A stretch of DNA of 64,000 nucleotides from Paracoccus lichenicola (GTDB lineage: Bacteria; Pseudomonadota; Alphaproteobacteria; Rhodobacterales; Rhodobacteraceae): NCBI RefSeq assembly GCF_009708075.1, contig NZ_WMBT01000007.1, forward strand, positions 1 to 64,000. Direction: 5' to 3'. Under the pieces are notes generated by a model. The model had not been told where the DNA came from, ran no database searches, and saw nothing but the letters and a program-made list of their open reading frames with translations. The position numbers and the translations under genes were made by a program. Positions 8,857-16,800 of this stretch are shown in pieces; the stretch's first letter is position 1, and each line of letters begins with the position of its first letter.

Positions 8857-9614
8857 CGGCTGCCTGCAATGGCGTCGGGGTTGGAGGTGACCGGCGTCTT
8901 GTCGGCCACCATCGGCGCGATGACGTTGTAGCGCAGCAACTTCATTTCGCCGTCGCCTTCGGCGGTTTCGGCAAAGCAGTATTCCGTGATAGAACAGTTC
9001 GCCACGTCCCCCTCCGCGTCAATCGCCAGGATTTCCTCTTCGGTCAACCCTTCGATGATATAGCGCAGGCACAGGACCACGACCTGATGGGCAACGATCA
9101 TGACCCGACAGCCGCCATGATGAAGCCCAATGGTGTCAAGCAGCGAGCGCAGGCGGAAAATCACGTCGCACCAACTCTCGCCGCCGGGTGGGCGATGGTA
9201 GAACTTGCCAAGGAGCAAGCGCAGCTCAGCCTGCTGCGGTTCTTCCTCGCGCACGCCCATGGTCGTCAGCCCGTCAAGGATACCGAACTCCTTCTCGCGC
9301 AGGCGCTCATCAAGGCGCAGGCCCAGGGTTCCCCGGCAACCGCCGGCTTTCCGGAATATTTCGGCAGTCTGTCGCGCGCGCAGATAAGGAGAACACATCA
9401 AGACATTGGGTCGCATGCCCTCTTCCCCTTCGGCAAACCATCGACCCAGTGCGCGCGATTGGTCACGGCCCAAGGCCGAAAGCGGGATGTCCACGTCGCG
9501 GGCGCTCAGGTCGATGCGACGTTGTCCAGCCTCATGCGCCTTGTCGCGAGCGACATTGCCTGCACTTTGCCCGTGGCGTACCAGCCACAGCCGTTCCGGC
9601 CATCTCGGCGTCAT
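8853..9614 (-). CDS. Histidine phosphatase family protein
   Basis: A 253-residue phosphoglycerate-mutase-like phosphatase. The catalytic RHG motif is in RLWLVRHGQSAGN near the N-terminus. The second arginine is in SPYLRARQTAE, the acid in ERLREKEFG, and the second catalytic histidine in VMIVAHQVVV. The substrate cannot be told from sequence. It overlaps nnrD by 4 bp, which suggests a shared job in metabolite housekeeping. ATG 9614 is the first start in the frame that gives the catalytic motif near the N-terminus. Confidence 0.8.
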   Translation of the reverse strand: MTPRWPERLWLVRHGQSAGNVARDKAHEAGQRRIDLSARDVDIPLSALGRDQSRALGRWFAEGEEGMRPNVLMCSPYLRARQTAEIFRKAGGCRGTLGLRLDERLREKEFGILDGLTTMGVREEEPQQAELRLLLGKFYHRPPGGESWCDVIFRLRSLLDTIGLHHGGCRVMIVAHQVVVLCLRYIIEGLTEEEILAIDAEGDVANCSITEYCFAETAEGDGEMKLLRYNVIAPMVADKTPVTSNPDAIAGSR

Positions 9615-9684
9615 GGTCCTACCTGCCCCCGCACGATGTCCCCCGCATGGTATCGCGGGCCAACGAGTAAAGGCGGGTAACGGT

Positions 9685-9858
9685 TCAATCGCCTGATACT
9701 AAATCATCCTTGGTGTCAGCTTTATCTACAAAGTCCTGCACCTGCTGAACCGCCAGGGTCTTTTCGCTTCCTCGACTGTCTTGCGTCCGAGCATAACCAG
9801 GGAAGGCATGAAACCTGAAGAGTATCCCCATTGATTCATAAGTCCGCGGAGCAGTCAT
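9685..9858 (-). CDS. Small protein of unknown function (57 residues)
   Basis: A short open frame starts MTAPRTYESMGILFRFHAFP and ends with a hydrophilic, acidic tail (QDFVDKADTKDDLVSGD). The ATG at 9858 has a good ribosome binding site (AGAGGA about 8 nt upstream), which is the main reason for calling it. It lies on the same strand as the histidine phosphatase and nnrD, 70 bp upstream of them, so it may head that operon. It is divergent from the TetR regulator at 9953. I do not recognise the family. Confidence 0.45.
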   Translation of the reverse strand: MTAPRTYESMGILFRFHAFPGYARTQDSRGSEKTLAVQQVQDFVDKADTKDDLVSGD

Positions 9859-9921
9859 GTCGTGTTCCTCTTATCGGTTGTCATTCGTAAGACTCGGGTC
9901 TTGTAACTGGATGATGATTCT

Positions 9922-9936
9922 GACAAGACATTTGTC
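9922..9936. promoter_or_regulatory. Possible TetR operator
   Basis: An inverted repeat, GACAA - 5 nt - TTGTC, lies 16 bp before the TetR start codon in the gap between divergent genes. TetR regulators often bind such sites and repress themselves. This is a suggestion from position and symmetry only. Confidence 0.3.
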
Positions 9937-9952
9937 TCATGAGGTGGCCGTG

Positions 9953-10528
9953 ATGCAGCGGGAAGATCAGAAGAAGAAAACACGGGCGGCCTTGCTGGAC
10001 GCGGCACGCACCCTCCTGATGCGCGGCGAGGCCCTGACGGTCACGGCAGCGGCGCACGAGGCAGGCATCTCGAAGGCCTCGGCCTACCGCTATTTCTCGG
10101 ATCCTGTGCTGCTGGCAGCCGAGGCGGGCCTGCATCTGAAGGCGGCATCCTATGAGGACATCGTCGGAGATGCTGCCGCCCTGCGTGACCGGCTGGTTGC
10201 CATCAGTCTTTACTTCTTCGACCTGGCCGTGGCGAACGAGACGGCCTTCCGCACCTATCTTGGCCTGAACCTGCAGGCGACGGCGCAATCGCCCGACGGC
10301 AGAACACCGTGTCGTGGGACCCGCCGCATCCAAGCCTTCATGCGCGCCCTGGAAAGCGAAACAGACATCCGCCCCGAACAGGCACGCTCCCTTGCTGCCG
10401 CCCTTGGCATGGCGACCGGGGCCGAGGCCATGATCGCGCTGTTCGACATGGCAGGCCTGTCCGCAGAGGAGGCACGCGCGCTTGTGGCAGAAACAGCCCA
10501 GGCAATCTGCGACCGGATGCTGCCGTAG
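9953..10528 (+). CDS. TetR-family transcriptional regulator
   Basis: 191 residues. The N-terminal helix-turn-helix is typical of TetR: TRAALLDAARTLL, then LTVTAAAHEAGISKASAYRY and FSDP. The C-terminal ligand-binding half is alpha-helical and has no recognisable signature. ATG 9953 (MQREDQKKKTRA) is chosen because it sits just before the DNA-binding domain and follows GAGGTGG; the frame is open further upstream but that part does not look like TetR. The likely targets are the divergent small gene and phosphatase operon or the SnoaL-like gene downstream. Confidence 0.85.
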   Translation: MQREDQKKKTRAALLDAARTLLMRGEALTVTAAAHEAGISKASAYRYFSDPVLLAAEAGLHLKAASYEDIVGDAAALRDRLVAISLYFFDLAVANETAFRTYLGLNLQATAQSPDGRTPCRGTRRIQAFMRALESETDIRPEQARSLAAALGMATGAEAMIALFDMAGLSAEEARALVAETAQAICDRMLP

Positions 10529-10832
10529 ATATCCAAGGCCTTTCTTGCTCGGAACCGCAACAATTCATCTGCGTGCGGATCACACGAGAGTTTTCGGAGA
10601 GGTTGCTGGATAGGAGCGGCGGGCATCGCACGAATTCGAAAACAAGGGCAGATCGGCAGCAACTTCACTGTGGAGCAGGCGGCAAAATAGGAGCATCTGC
10701 TCGAACCGCCCGATAAATAATCGCAATCAAACGACCGTTTCCTTGCGTGTTCCATGAATGTATGAGGGTGCCGTTGCGGACCAACCCTCTGCGCCCGCGA
10801 AGCCCCGAAAATCGACAGCCTGGGAAAGAGTC
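10529..10832. other. Intergenic region
   Basis: About 300 bp between the TetR gene and the SnoaL-like gene. No gene, terminator hairpin or strong promoter could be identified. It probably contains the promoter of the downstream gene. Confidence 0.4.
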
Positions 10833-11135
10833 ATGGTCATATCCTTGACCTCGATGACTGCGGTGCTGTGCGCCTTTGCAGCCACCTCGGCGGCTGCGGA
10901 TCCCGCCGATGATGTCAGGACAGCCTGTTCGGCACGGGATGCGAAGGCTGTCGCGGCCCTTGACGGGCAGGACGCGCTCTTTCTGCCTGCCGGGCGTGAC
11001 GTGATCCAGGGACCCGAGGCGATCGAGGCGTTCTTCAGCGGGCCTTTCGACATGGGCGTCACGGGGCGCAAGCTGGAATTGATCGAAGCGCGGGGCGACG
11101 ACACCAGGGGCAAGGACGCCCAGGGCGCAGGCTAG
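10833..11135 (+). CDS. Truncated SnoaL/DUF4440-like exported protein
   Basis: Starts at ATG 10833 after a good ribosome binding site (GGAAAGAG). Residues 1-25 form a signal peptide ending in ATSAAA. The following part (DDVRTACSARDAKAVAALDG, then DALFLPAGRDVIQGPEAIEA) matches the first half of the NTF2-like SnoaL/DUF4440 fold. The reading frame stops at 11135 after 100 residues, while the family is usually 130-160. In another frame, 11139-11216 reads WGVVAIHVFQKGADGGPGLS and could be the lost C-terminus, so a frameshift or internal deletion is likely. Function is unknown; a decayed gene is possible. Confidence 0.5.
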   Translation: MVISLTSMTAVLCAFAATSAAADPADDVRTACSARDAKAVAALDGQDALFLPAGRDVIQGPEAIEAFFSGPFDMGVTGRKLELIEARGDDTRGKDAQGAG

Positions 11136-11238
11136 CCATGGGGCGTCGTGGCGATCCATGTGTTCCAGAAGGGGGCGGATGGCGGCCCTGGGCTGTCGGT
11201 GCATACGTTCACCTAACGGGCAGGGCGCGTCGCAGGGC

Positions 11239-12393
11239 CTAGTCCAGCCTCAACGCATAGCGCGTGTGGCGGCGTTCGCCCCGCCGGGACAGGGCGCCCT
11301 TTTCCACCAGATCCTGCAGGTCGCGCGTGGCGGTCGCGCGCGAGGTGCGGGTGATCGCAAGATAGTTCTCGGCGCTGAGACCGCCGGTGAAGCCGTCCGG
11401 GCCTTCGCGGAACAGGCGGGCGATCACCTTGTCCTGCCGGGGGTTGAGCCGCCCGCGGAAACGGTCGTGGAAGCGGGCCTTGGCGATCAGGAAACCCACG
11501 CGCGCCAGGGTGGTCTGCTGGGCGGCCAGGATCGTCTTGCCGAAATGCACAAGCCAGCCGGTCGCGTCCAGGGTCTTCTGGTGGCGTTCCAACGCGTCGT
11601 AATAGGCCTTGCGGTTGCGCTGGATCTGGTGCGCCAGGGCGATCAGGCTGGGCTGGCCGACGCTTTGGGCCAGCGACTTCTCGGCCAGGGCGCGGCCCAG
11701 GCGGCCGTTGCCGTCCTCGAAGGGGTGGATGGATTCGAACCACAGGTGCCCCAGGGCCGCGCGCGTCACGGCGGGCAGCGGGGTCGCGGCACCGGGCGCG
11801 GTGCGGTTGAACCAGGCGATGAAGCGGTCCATCTCAAAGGGCACGCGGGCCGAGGGGGGCGCCTCGAAATCGACCACCTGGCGGTCGGGGCGGCCCGAGA
11901 CGATCTGCATGGCGTCCGCGTGCCGCCGGTATCCGCCGACGGTTTCCAGCACGGGGTCATGGGCCAGCAGGAAGCGGTGCCAGCGGAACAGCGTCTCGTG
12001 GTCCAAGGGCGCGGCCCAGGTCGAATAGACATCGACCATCATCCCCGCCACCCCCCGTTCGCGCGGCCGGGCCAAGGGTTCGTCCGGGGCCAGTCCGAAC
12101 TGGCGGCGCAGCGAGGACTGGACGCTGAGCCGGTCCAGCATCTCGCCCTCGATGGCGCTGGTGCGGACGGCCTCGTCGCTCAGCAGGTCGATGCGCAGCC
12201 AGTCGCGGTCGGCGTCGTCCACATGGCGCACGGCCCCGACGATCTCGCCCGAGGCGAGCAGGAAGCGGCGTTCCAGCGGCTCCATCGCTGCCGCGTCATA
12301 GGCGAAGTCAGGCCAGCGCGGCGAGGTCCAGTTCCAGGGCATGAGGCATTGGGCTTTCTTCCATGCCTCAAGGGTAGCCTTTTCATGAGCCAT
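11239..12393 (-). CDS. Fic/DOC-domain protein with DUF4172 N-terminus
   Basis: A 384-residue Fic protein. Fic proteins mostly transfer AMP from ATP to protein hydroxyls. The active-site motif HPFEDGNGRLGR is complete at residues 223-234, with catalytic His223. Residues 78-83 (TSAIEG) fit the inhibitory-helix motif (S/T)xxxE(G/N), with Glu82 placed to block ATP, so this is an N-terminal self-inhibited Fic protein. The C-terminal 80 residues look like a winged helix (AENYLAITRTSRATATRDLQ, DLVEKGALSRRG) that could bind DNA. The gene starts 11 bp after the FrhB-like stop codon on the same strand, so it may be the last gene of the glycan operon. The target is unknown. Confidence 0.85.
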   Translation of the reverse strand: MAHEKATLEAWKKAQCLMPWNWTSPRWPDFAYDAAAMEPLERRFLLASGEIVGAVRHVDDADRDWLRIDLLSDEAVRTSAIEGEMLDRLSVQSSLRRQFGLAPDEPLARPRERGVAGMMVDVYSTWAAPLDHETLFRWHRFLLAHDPVLETVGGYRRHADAMQIVSGRPDRQVVDFEAPPSARVPFEMDRFIAWFNRTAPGAATPLPAVTRAALGHLWFESIHPFEDGNGRLGRALAEKSLAQSVGQPSLIALAHQIQRNRKAYYDALERHQKTLDATGWLVHFGKTILAAQQTTLARVGFLIAKARFHDRFRGRLNPRQDKVIARLFREGPDGFTGGLSAENYLAITRTSRATATRDLQDLVEKGALSRRGERRHTRYALRLD

Positions 12394-12404
12394 GGCAAGG
12401 ATGC

Positions 12405-13769
12405 CTATCGCTCGGGGCCGCCCCGCTGCATCATCCGTTCCACCCGGTCGAACAGCGGCGCGAGCCTGCCGCGATGATAGGTCAGCCCCTCATAGACCAC
12501 ATAGGCCCGCCGCGCCCAGCCAAGATAGCTCCCCGGGCGGCCGGTCAGGGATGCCAGACGCGCCATGCGGTGAGAGTTGCGGCTGATCGCGGCACGGGTG
12601 CGATAGACCAGCTTGCGCCGCCAGCCGATGCCGGTCGCGTCCGCGGCCACGCGCTTCACGGGCCGGATGCCACGCCTCGTCCAGGTCAGGCGGTAGGCCA
12701 GCCCCTCGCGCCGCTGGCGAAAGCCCGCCGCCTGGGTGTCGGCCACGAAATCGGCGTCGACGGGGTGCAGGTCAAGCCGGCCCTGGGCCACGCCCTCGTC
12801 GATCAGGCGCTGGATCAGGGGGGCGCGGACCACCACGACGTTGGTGCCCCGCCCGTCCGACGAATAGGGTTCGACCCAGGCATCGCCGAAGCTGACATCG
12901 GCGGTTTCCGCCACCACGTCGTCGCAGAAATCGCAGGCGCTGTTCTGGAAATAACCCGCGCCCCAATCGCCGTCCGCCAGGTGGAACCATTCGTTCTGCA
13001 CCGTCGCGCCGTCGTCCAGCGTCAGATGCGCGGTGTACCAGTTGGCGGGGCGGTTCGCGTCCTTCAGCCGGTATTCGACGGCGCGCACCCGGTCCGGGTC
13101 CGCGCCCAGTTGCCAGGCGAAGCTTTCGACGAAGCGCGCGCTTTTCATGTGGCCGCAGAACAGGCCCAGCATGTGGGTGATGCGTTCGGCCAGGACGGGA
13201 TCCTGCGCGCGGGCCAGATGCACGGCCTTGATGAAGCAGGGGATGCCCACCACCGCATAGCGCCCGGGCGTGGCGCGGACCTGGTCCAGAACCTCGGCCA
13301 GGTGGACAGGGTGATAGCGCGACCGCGCGCCCGCCAGCAGGTCTTCCTGCGACCGGCTGATGCGATAGCCGAAGAAGGGCTGGCCGGGTTCGCCGGGATG
13401 GACGTGCAGCACGCCGTCGATGTGCCCCCGCCCCATCAGTTCGGCGGCGACCCATGTGACCATGCCGCCGGAGCTGCCGCGCTTTCGGAAGGGCGGTTCG
13501 GACGCGGCGCCGACATGGCACGAGATGTGGCGGCCAAGGCGGGCGTCCCGGTGCGGCGCGTCGGGAAATCGGGCGGCGGCGATCTGGTCTTCGTTGGCAG
13601 ACTCAGGCGAGAAGGGGCAGAGCTTGGTGAACCCCTCGCTGCGGCGGTGCGTGGCGGGACCGGTGGGCTTCAACTGGCCGTAGCCGTCCCATTTCATCGT
13701 CGAGGTGCAGACTCCGCAGCCGATGCAAAGACCGGACCCGACGATCTGCGCGGGGCTGAGCGCGCTCAT
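12405..13769 (-). CDS. FrhB-like (F420 hydrogenase beta family) protein
   Basis: 454 residues. Members of this family are Fe-S flavoproteins, and many lie in polysaccharide loci with pyruvyl transferases. Cys15, Cys18 and Cys21 (GLCIGCGVC) plus the later KLCPFSP cysteine can bind a 4Fe-4S cluster. The FrhB N- and C-terminal domains follow (RKRGSSGGMVTWVAAELM, YAVVGIPCFIKAV, CDFCDDVVAETADVSFGDAW). In glycan clusters the enzyme is thought to reduce or modify a sugar or its pyruvyl group, but no reaction is proven. It overlaps the pyruvyl transferase gene by 4 bp. The last 100 residues are basic and may touch the membrane. Confidence 0.8.
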   Translation of the reverse strand: MSALSPAQIVGSGLCIGCGVCTSTMKWDGYGQLKPTGPATHRRSEGFTKLCPFSPESANEDQIAAARFPDAPHRDARLGRHISCHVGAASEPPFRKRGSSGGMVTWVAAELMGRGHIDGVLHVHPGEPGQPFFGYRISRSQEDLLAGARSRYHPVHLAEVLDQVRATPGRYAVVGIPCFIKAVHLARAQDPVLAERITHMLGLFCGHMKSARFVESFAWQLGADPDRVRAVEYRLKDANRPANWYTAHLTLDDGATVQNEWFHLADGDWGAGYFQNSACDFCDDVVAETADVSFGDAWVEPYSSDGRGTNVVVVRAPLIQRLIDEGVAQGRLDLHPVDADFVADTQAAGFRQRREGLAYRLTWTRRGIRPVKRVAADATGIGWRRKLVYRTRAAISRNSHRMARLASLTGRPGSYLGWARRAYVVYEGLTYHRGRLAPLFDRVERMMQRGGPER

Positions 13770-14833
13770 GCCCGCCCCGCCAGCGCCGCGTCCAGCCAGG
13801 CCGCCGATTGCGCGCGCAGGTCTGCGATGCGCGCCTGGACGCTATTCGAGATGGGTTGGGTCAGCAGCGCGCTTACCTCGAACGGATCGCGGTCCTCGAA
13901 GGTCAGGTGGCGTTCGGCCCCCAGCAGCGCGGTCAGGTCGCGCACCTTGGTCCAGCGGTAATCCGAAGGCGCGCAGGCCAAGGGCTTGCCGTTCACCAGC
14001 GCGAAGCAGCAGCCGTGGAAATAGGTCGTGGCGACCGCCCGCGCCCCCGCCATCAGAGCCGCGAAATCCCCCGGCCCGGCGTCTAGGCGCTGCTCGTCCG
14101 CCCAGTCGTTGCGATAGCCGACGCTGACCGTGCGCAGGCCCCGGGCGCGCGCCGCATCCTGCACCCGCGTGGCGAACCAGTCGGGAATGTGGTGGCCATA
14201 GACCAGGACATAGGGGGCCTCGTCCGCAGGCGCGACCTGCGGCGGGTTCAGCAGCACCGGGTCAAGCACCAAGACCGGCGCGCGGCCCGTGGCCCTCGCC
14301 ACGATCCCCCGGCTGTTGTCGTCGCGGACCGAGATCGCGTTCAGCGCGCGCAGGCGCTCCGCCCAATGCGGCTCGACGAAATCGGCGGCATAGTTGCCGA
14401 AGCTGGCCGCATAGGTCACGACGCGCGGGGCCGGGATCCCCTCGCCCCAGAAGATCGGCTTGCCGCCATACCAAGGGTGGGACAGGTTCAGCACCTCGTC
14501 GCTGCCGATCACCGCCAGATCGACGGGCGGCATGGCGGCGGGATCGTCCAGATCAAAAGGCGCGGACAAGGGCAGCGCGTCGAAGGCGGCGATGAACTTG
14601 CGCAGCTTGCGGCCGTATCGCGCCACGTCCGCGCGCGAGGACCGATCCGGCGTCAGCGGCTGGAAGGCATAGCGCCATTCGCGCGAGGTCACGGCGCGCG
14701 AATGGTGGTCCAGCAGCACGGCGTGGTGGCCGCGCGCGGCGATGGCTTCGACAAGGCAGCGGGCCTGCCAATAGCTGCCGTAATTGATGCAGCGGTGGAA
14801 GGTCAGGACTCCGACCCGCATCCTATCGGCCAT
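13766..14833 (-). CDS. Polysaccharide pyruvyl transferase family protein
   Basis: 355 residues of the WcaK/CsaB family, which adds pyruvate ketals to sugars in surface glycans. Visible family features are the N-terminal INYGSYWQARCLVEAI, the AVIGSDEVLNL block, SVRDDNSRGI, the VLDPVLL segment and the C-terminal ATTYFHGCCFALVNGKPLAC in the donor-binding half. The family's acceptors vary. The gene overlaps the Gfo/Idh-type dehydrogenase by 11 bp and the FrhB-like gene by 4 bp. The pyruvyl transferase and FrhB pairing recurs in many capsule loci, which supports a surface-glycan role. Confidence 0.8.
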   Translation of the reverse strand: MADRMRVGVLTFHRCINYGSYWQARCLVEAIAARGHHAVLLDHHSRAVTSREWRYAFQPLTPDRSSRADVARYGRKLRKFIAAFDALPLSAPFDLDDPAAMPPVDLAVIGSDEVLNLSHPWYGGKPIFWGEGIPAPRVVTYAASFGNYAADFVEPHWAERLRALNAISVRDDNSRGIVARATGRAPVLVLDPVLLNPPQVAPADEAPYVLVYGHHIPDWFATRVQDAARARGLRTVSVGYRNDWADEQRLDAGPGDFAALMAGARAVATTYFHGCCFALVNGKPLACAPSDYRWTKVRDLTALLGAERHLTFEDRDPFEVSALLTQPISNSVQARIADLRAQSAAWLDAALAGRA

Positions 14834-15806
14834 AGATCCGGTCGATCACCCGCGCGACCGTTTCCAGATGCCGCGCGTCAGGGTCAAACCGCGCCCCCGA
14901 TGCCAGCCGCGCCAGCCAGTCCACGGCGGCGCGCCCGCCCCAGTCGTCGGGCGGCTCGGAAAGGGGTTCGGCGCGGATATGGTGATGCCGTTCGGCCCGC
15001 AGGTCGTAGAAGGATCCGTTCACGTTGCGCAAGCTGGCCCCGCCCTGGGTGCCGAAGAACTCGGCGGCGATCACGGCCTCTCGCCCCGCCTGCAACCCCC
15101 AGGAACAGGCCAGCCGCACCACCGTGCCGCCCGCAAGATCCAGCGTGGCCACGGCATAGTCCTCGACCTGCCGCGCAGGATCGGCCAGCGGCGCGCCCTT
15201 GGCGTAAAGGCGGCTTTCGACGCCCGTGACCTCGGGCCAGCCCAGCGACCACAGCGCCAGGTCGATCAGGTGGACGCCCAGGTCCACCACGCAGCCGCCG
15301 CCCGACAGCGCGGGGTCGTAAAACCACGGCTTGTCCGGTCCCCAGGCATTGTGGAAGGTCACATCCACGCCGAAGACATGGCCCAAGGCGCGCCCCTCCA
15401 GCAGCGGGCGGATCGCCCCCATGGCGGCGGTGTGGCGATAGGACAGGTCCACGCCCAGCAGCCGGTCGGCGCGGCGCGCGGCCTCGACGACCTCCGCCAC
15501 CTCGGGTCCGGTGCGGCCCAGAGGCTTCTGGCAGAAGACCGCCTTGCCCGCCTCCAGCGCCCTGATCGACTGTTCGGCATGGGCGGCACTTGGGGTGGCG
15601 ATCACCACGGCGTCGATATCCTCGCGCAGCAGCGCGTCCAGCCCATCCACGCGCCGCGCGGCGGGGGCGAGCGCCAGCGCCTGCGCCGCGCCCGCGTCGT
15701 CCGGTTCGGCCACCGCCACGATTTCCGCCAGCCCGGTCGCCGCCAGAGCGGCCATCCGGTGCCGCCCGATCCAGCCGGTGCCCAGGAACCCGAGGCGCGG
15801 CGTCAC
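14823..15806 (-). CDS. Gfo/Idh/MocA-family oxidoreductase
   Basis: 327 residues. The N-terminal Rossmann fold starts with LGFLGTGWIGRHRMAAL. The usual EKP motif appears as QKP (VFCQKPLGRTG), where Lys is the proton-relay residue. The C-terminal catalytic domain contains GGGCVVDLGVHLIDLALW with the conserved DxxxH pattern. These enzymes oxidise or reduce sugars, sugar nucleotides or inositols with NAD(P). Next to inositol-3-phosphate synthase, oxidation of an inositol or a derivative is attractive but is only inferred. It overlaps the zinc-type dehydrogenase by 4 bp. Confidence 0.85.
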   Translation of the reverse strand: MTPRLGFLGTGWIGRHRMAALAATGLAEIVAVAEPDDAGAAQALALAPAARRVDGLDALLREDIDAVVIATPSAAHAEQSIRALEAGKAVFCQKPLGRTGPEVAEVVEAARRADRLLGVDLSYRHTAAMGAIRPLLEGRALGHVFGVDVTFHNAWGPDKPWFYDPALSGGGCVVDLGVHLIDLALWSLGWPEVTGVESRLYAKGAPLADPARQVEDYAVATLDLAGGTVVRLACSWGLQAGREAVIAAEFFGTQGGASLRNVNGSFYDLRAERHHHIRAEPLSEPPDDWGGRAAVDWLARLASGARFDPDARHLETVARVIDRIYGR

Positions 15807-16768
15807 AGGGCCACCCAGGCCTTGACGAAGCCGCCGGGCTTGTCGCGGGTCGCCGTCAGCGCCTCGCCCAACCGGTCCAGCGGATAGGTGCCGGTCAGCA
15901 GCGGTCCCAGGTCCAGCCGCCCGGATGCCAGCGCATCCACTGCCGCGCGCAGGCCCGCGATGCGCACGCCGGCGTCGCGTTCATGGGCGCTGGCGATGTC
16001 GATGCCCTTCCAGTTCCACATCTGCATGTTCACCTGCCGCGGCCCGTCCTGGTGATAGCCCGCGATCACCAGACGCCCCCCCTCGGCCACCAGTTCCCCG
16101 GCCAGATCCAGCGGCCATTGCTTGCCCACGCATTCGATCACGCGTTCTGCCATGCGGCCATCCGTCAGGCGACGCACGTCCTCGATGATGCGCCAGTGGT
16201 CGTCCATGGGGATCGTCTCGGCCGCGCCCATCCGGCGGGCGAGATCCAGCGTCTCGGCCCGGCGGGACACGGCGATGACACGCGCCCCCGCATCCGTCGC
16301 CAGCCGCGTCAGGATCGCGCCCAGGAAACCGATGCCGACGATCGCCACCGTCTGGCCTGCGCGGATGTCGGACCGCGCGAAGATGTTCATCGCGCAGGCC
16401 ACGGGTTCGCCCGGGACCGGCATCCCGTCCAAAACGCCAGGCAGCGGCACCACCATGCTCGCGGGGGCCAGGTCGTATTCGGCATAGGACCGTTCCGTCA
16501 GCGCGGTCACGCGGTCCCCCACCGACAACCCCTCGACCCCTTCGCCCAAGGCGGTGATGCGCCCCCAGGCCTCATGCCCCATGCCGCCCGGCGCGCCGGG
16601 CCAGGTGGACCAGGGCTGGCCTTCCCAGGGTTCGACGTTGGACGCGCAGACGCCGCAGCCTTCCAGGCGGATCAGCACCTCGCCCGGGGCGGGCACGGGC
16701 ACGGGCACAAGGGCCAGGGAAAACCGCTGCGGTCCTTCAAGAACCGCCGCGCGCATGGTGGGGGTCAT
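15803..16768 (-). CDS. Zinc-type (MDR) alcohol/polyol dehydrogenase
   Basis: 321 residues of the medium-chain dehydrogenase/reductase superfamily. Catalytic zinc ligands are visible in GCGVCASN and GGMGHEAWGRI, and the NAD(P) fold in VAIVGIGFLGAILTRLA. The four-cysteine loop for structural zinc is missing, so the protein is shorter than typical members (about 345). The substrate cannot be assigned. Position between inositol-3-phosphate synthase and a Gfo/Idh enzyme suggests work on the same polyol or sugar. ATG 16768 (MTPTMRAAVL) is used; Met5 is an alternative. Confidence 0.8.
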   Translation of the reverse strand: MTPTMRAAVLEGPQRFSLALVPVPVPAPGEVLIRLEGCGVCASNVEPWEGQPWSTWPGAPGGMGHEAWGRITALGEGVEGLSVGDRVTALTERSYAEYDLAPASMVVPLPGVLDGMPVPGEPVACAMNIFARSDIRAGQTVAIVGIGFLGAILTRLATDAGARVIAVSRRAETLDLARRMGAAETIPMDDHWRIIEDVRRLTDGRMAERVIECVGKQWPLDLAGELVAEGGRLVIAGYHQDGPRQVNMQMWNWKGIDIASAHERDAGVRIAGLRAAVDALASGRLDLGPLLTGTYPLDRLGEALTATRDKPGGFVKAWVAL

Positions 16769-16800
16769 GGGGATGGGTCCGTCACGAGATCAGGAAGCCG

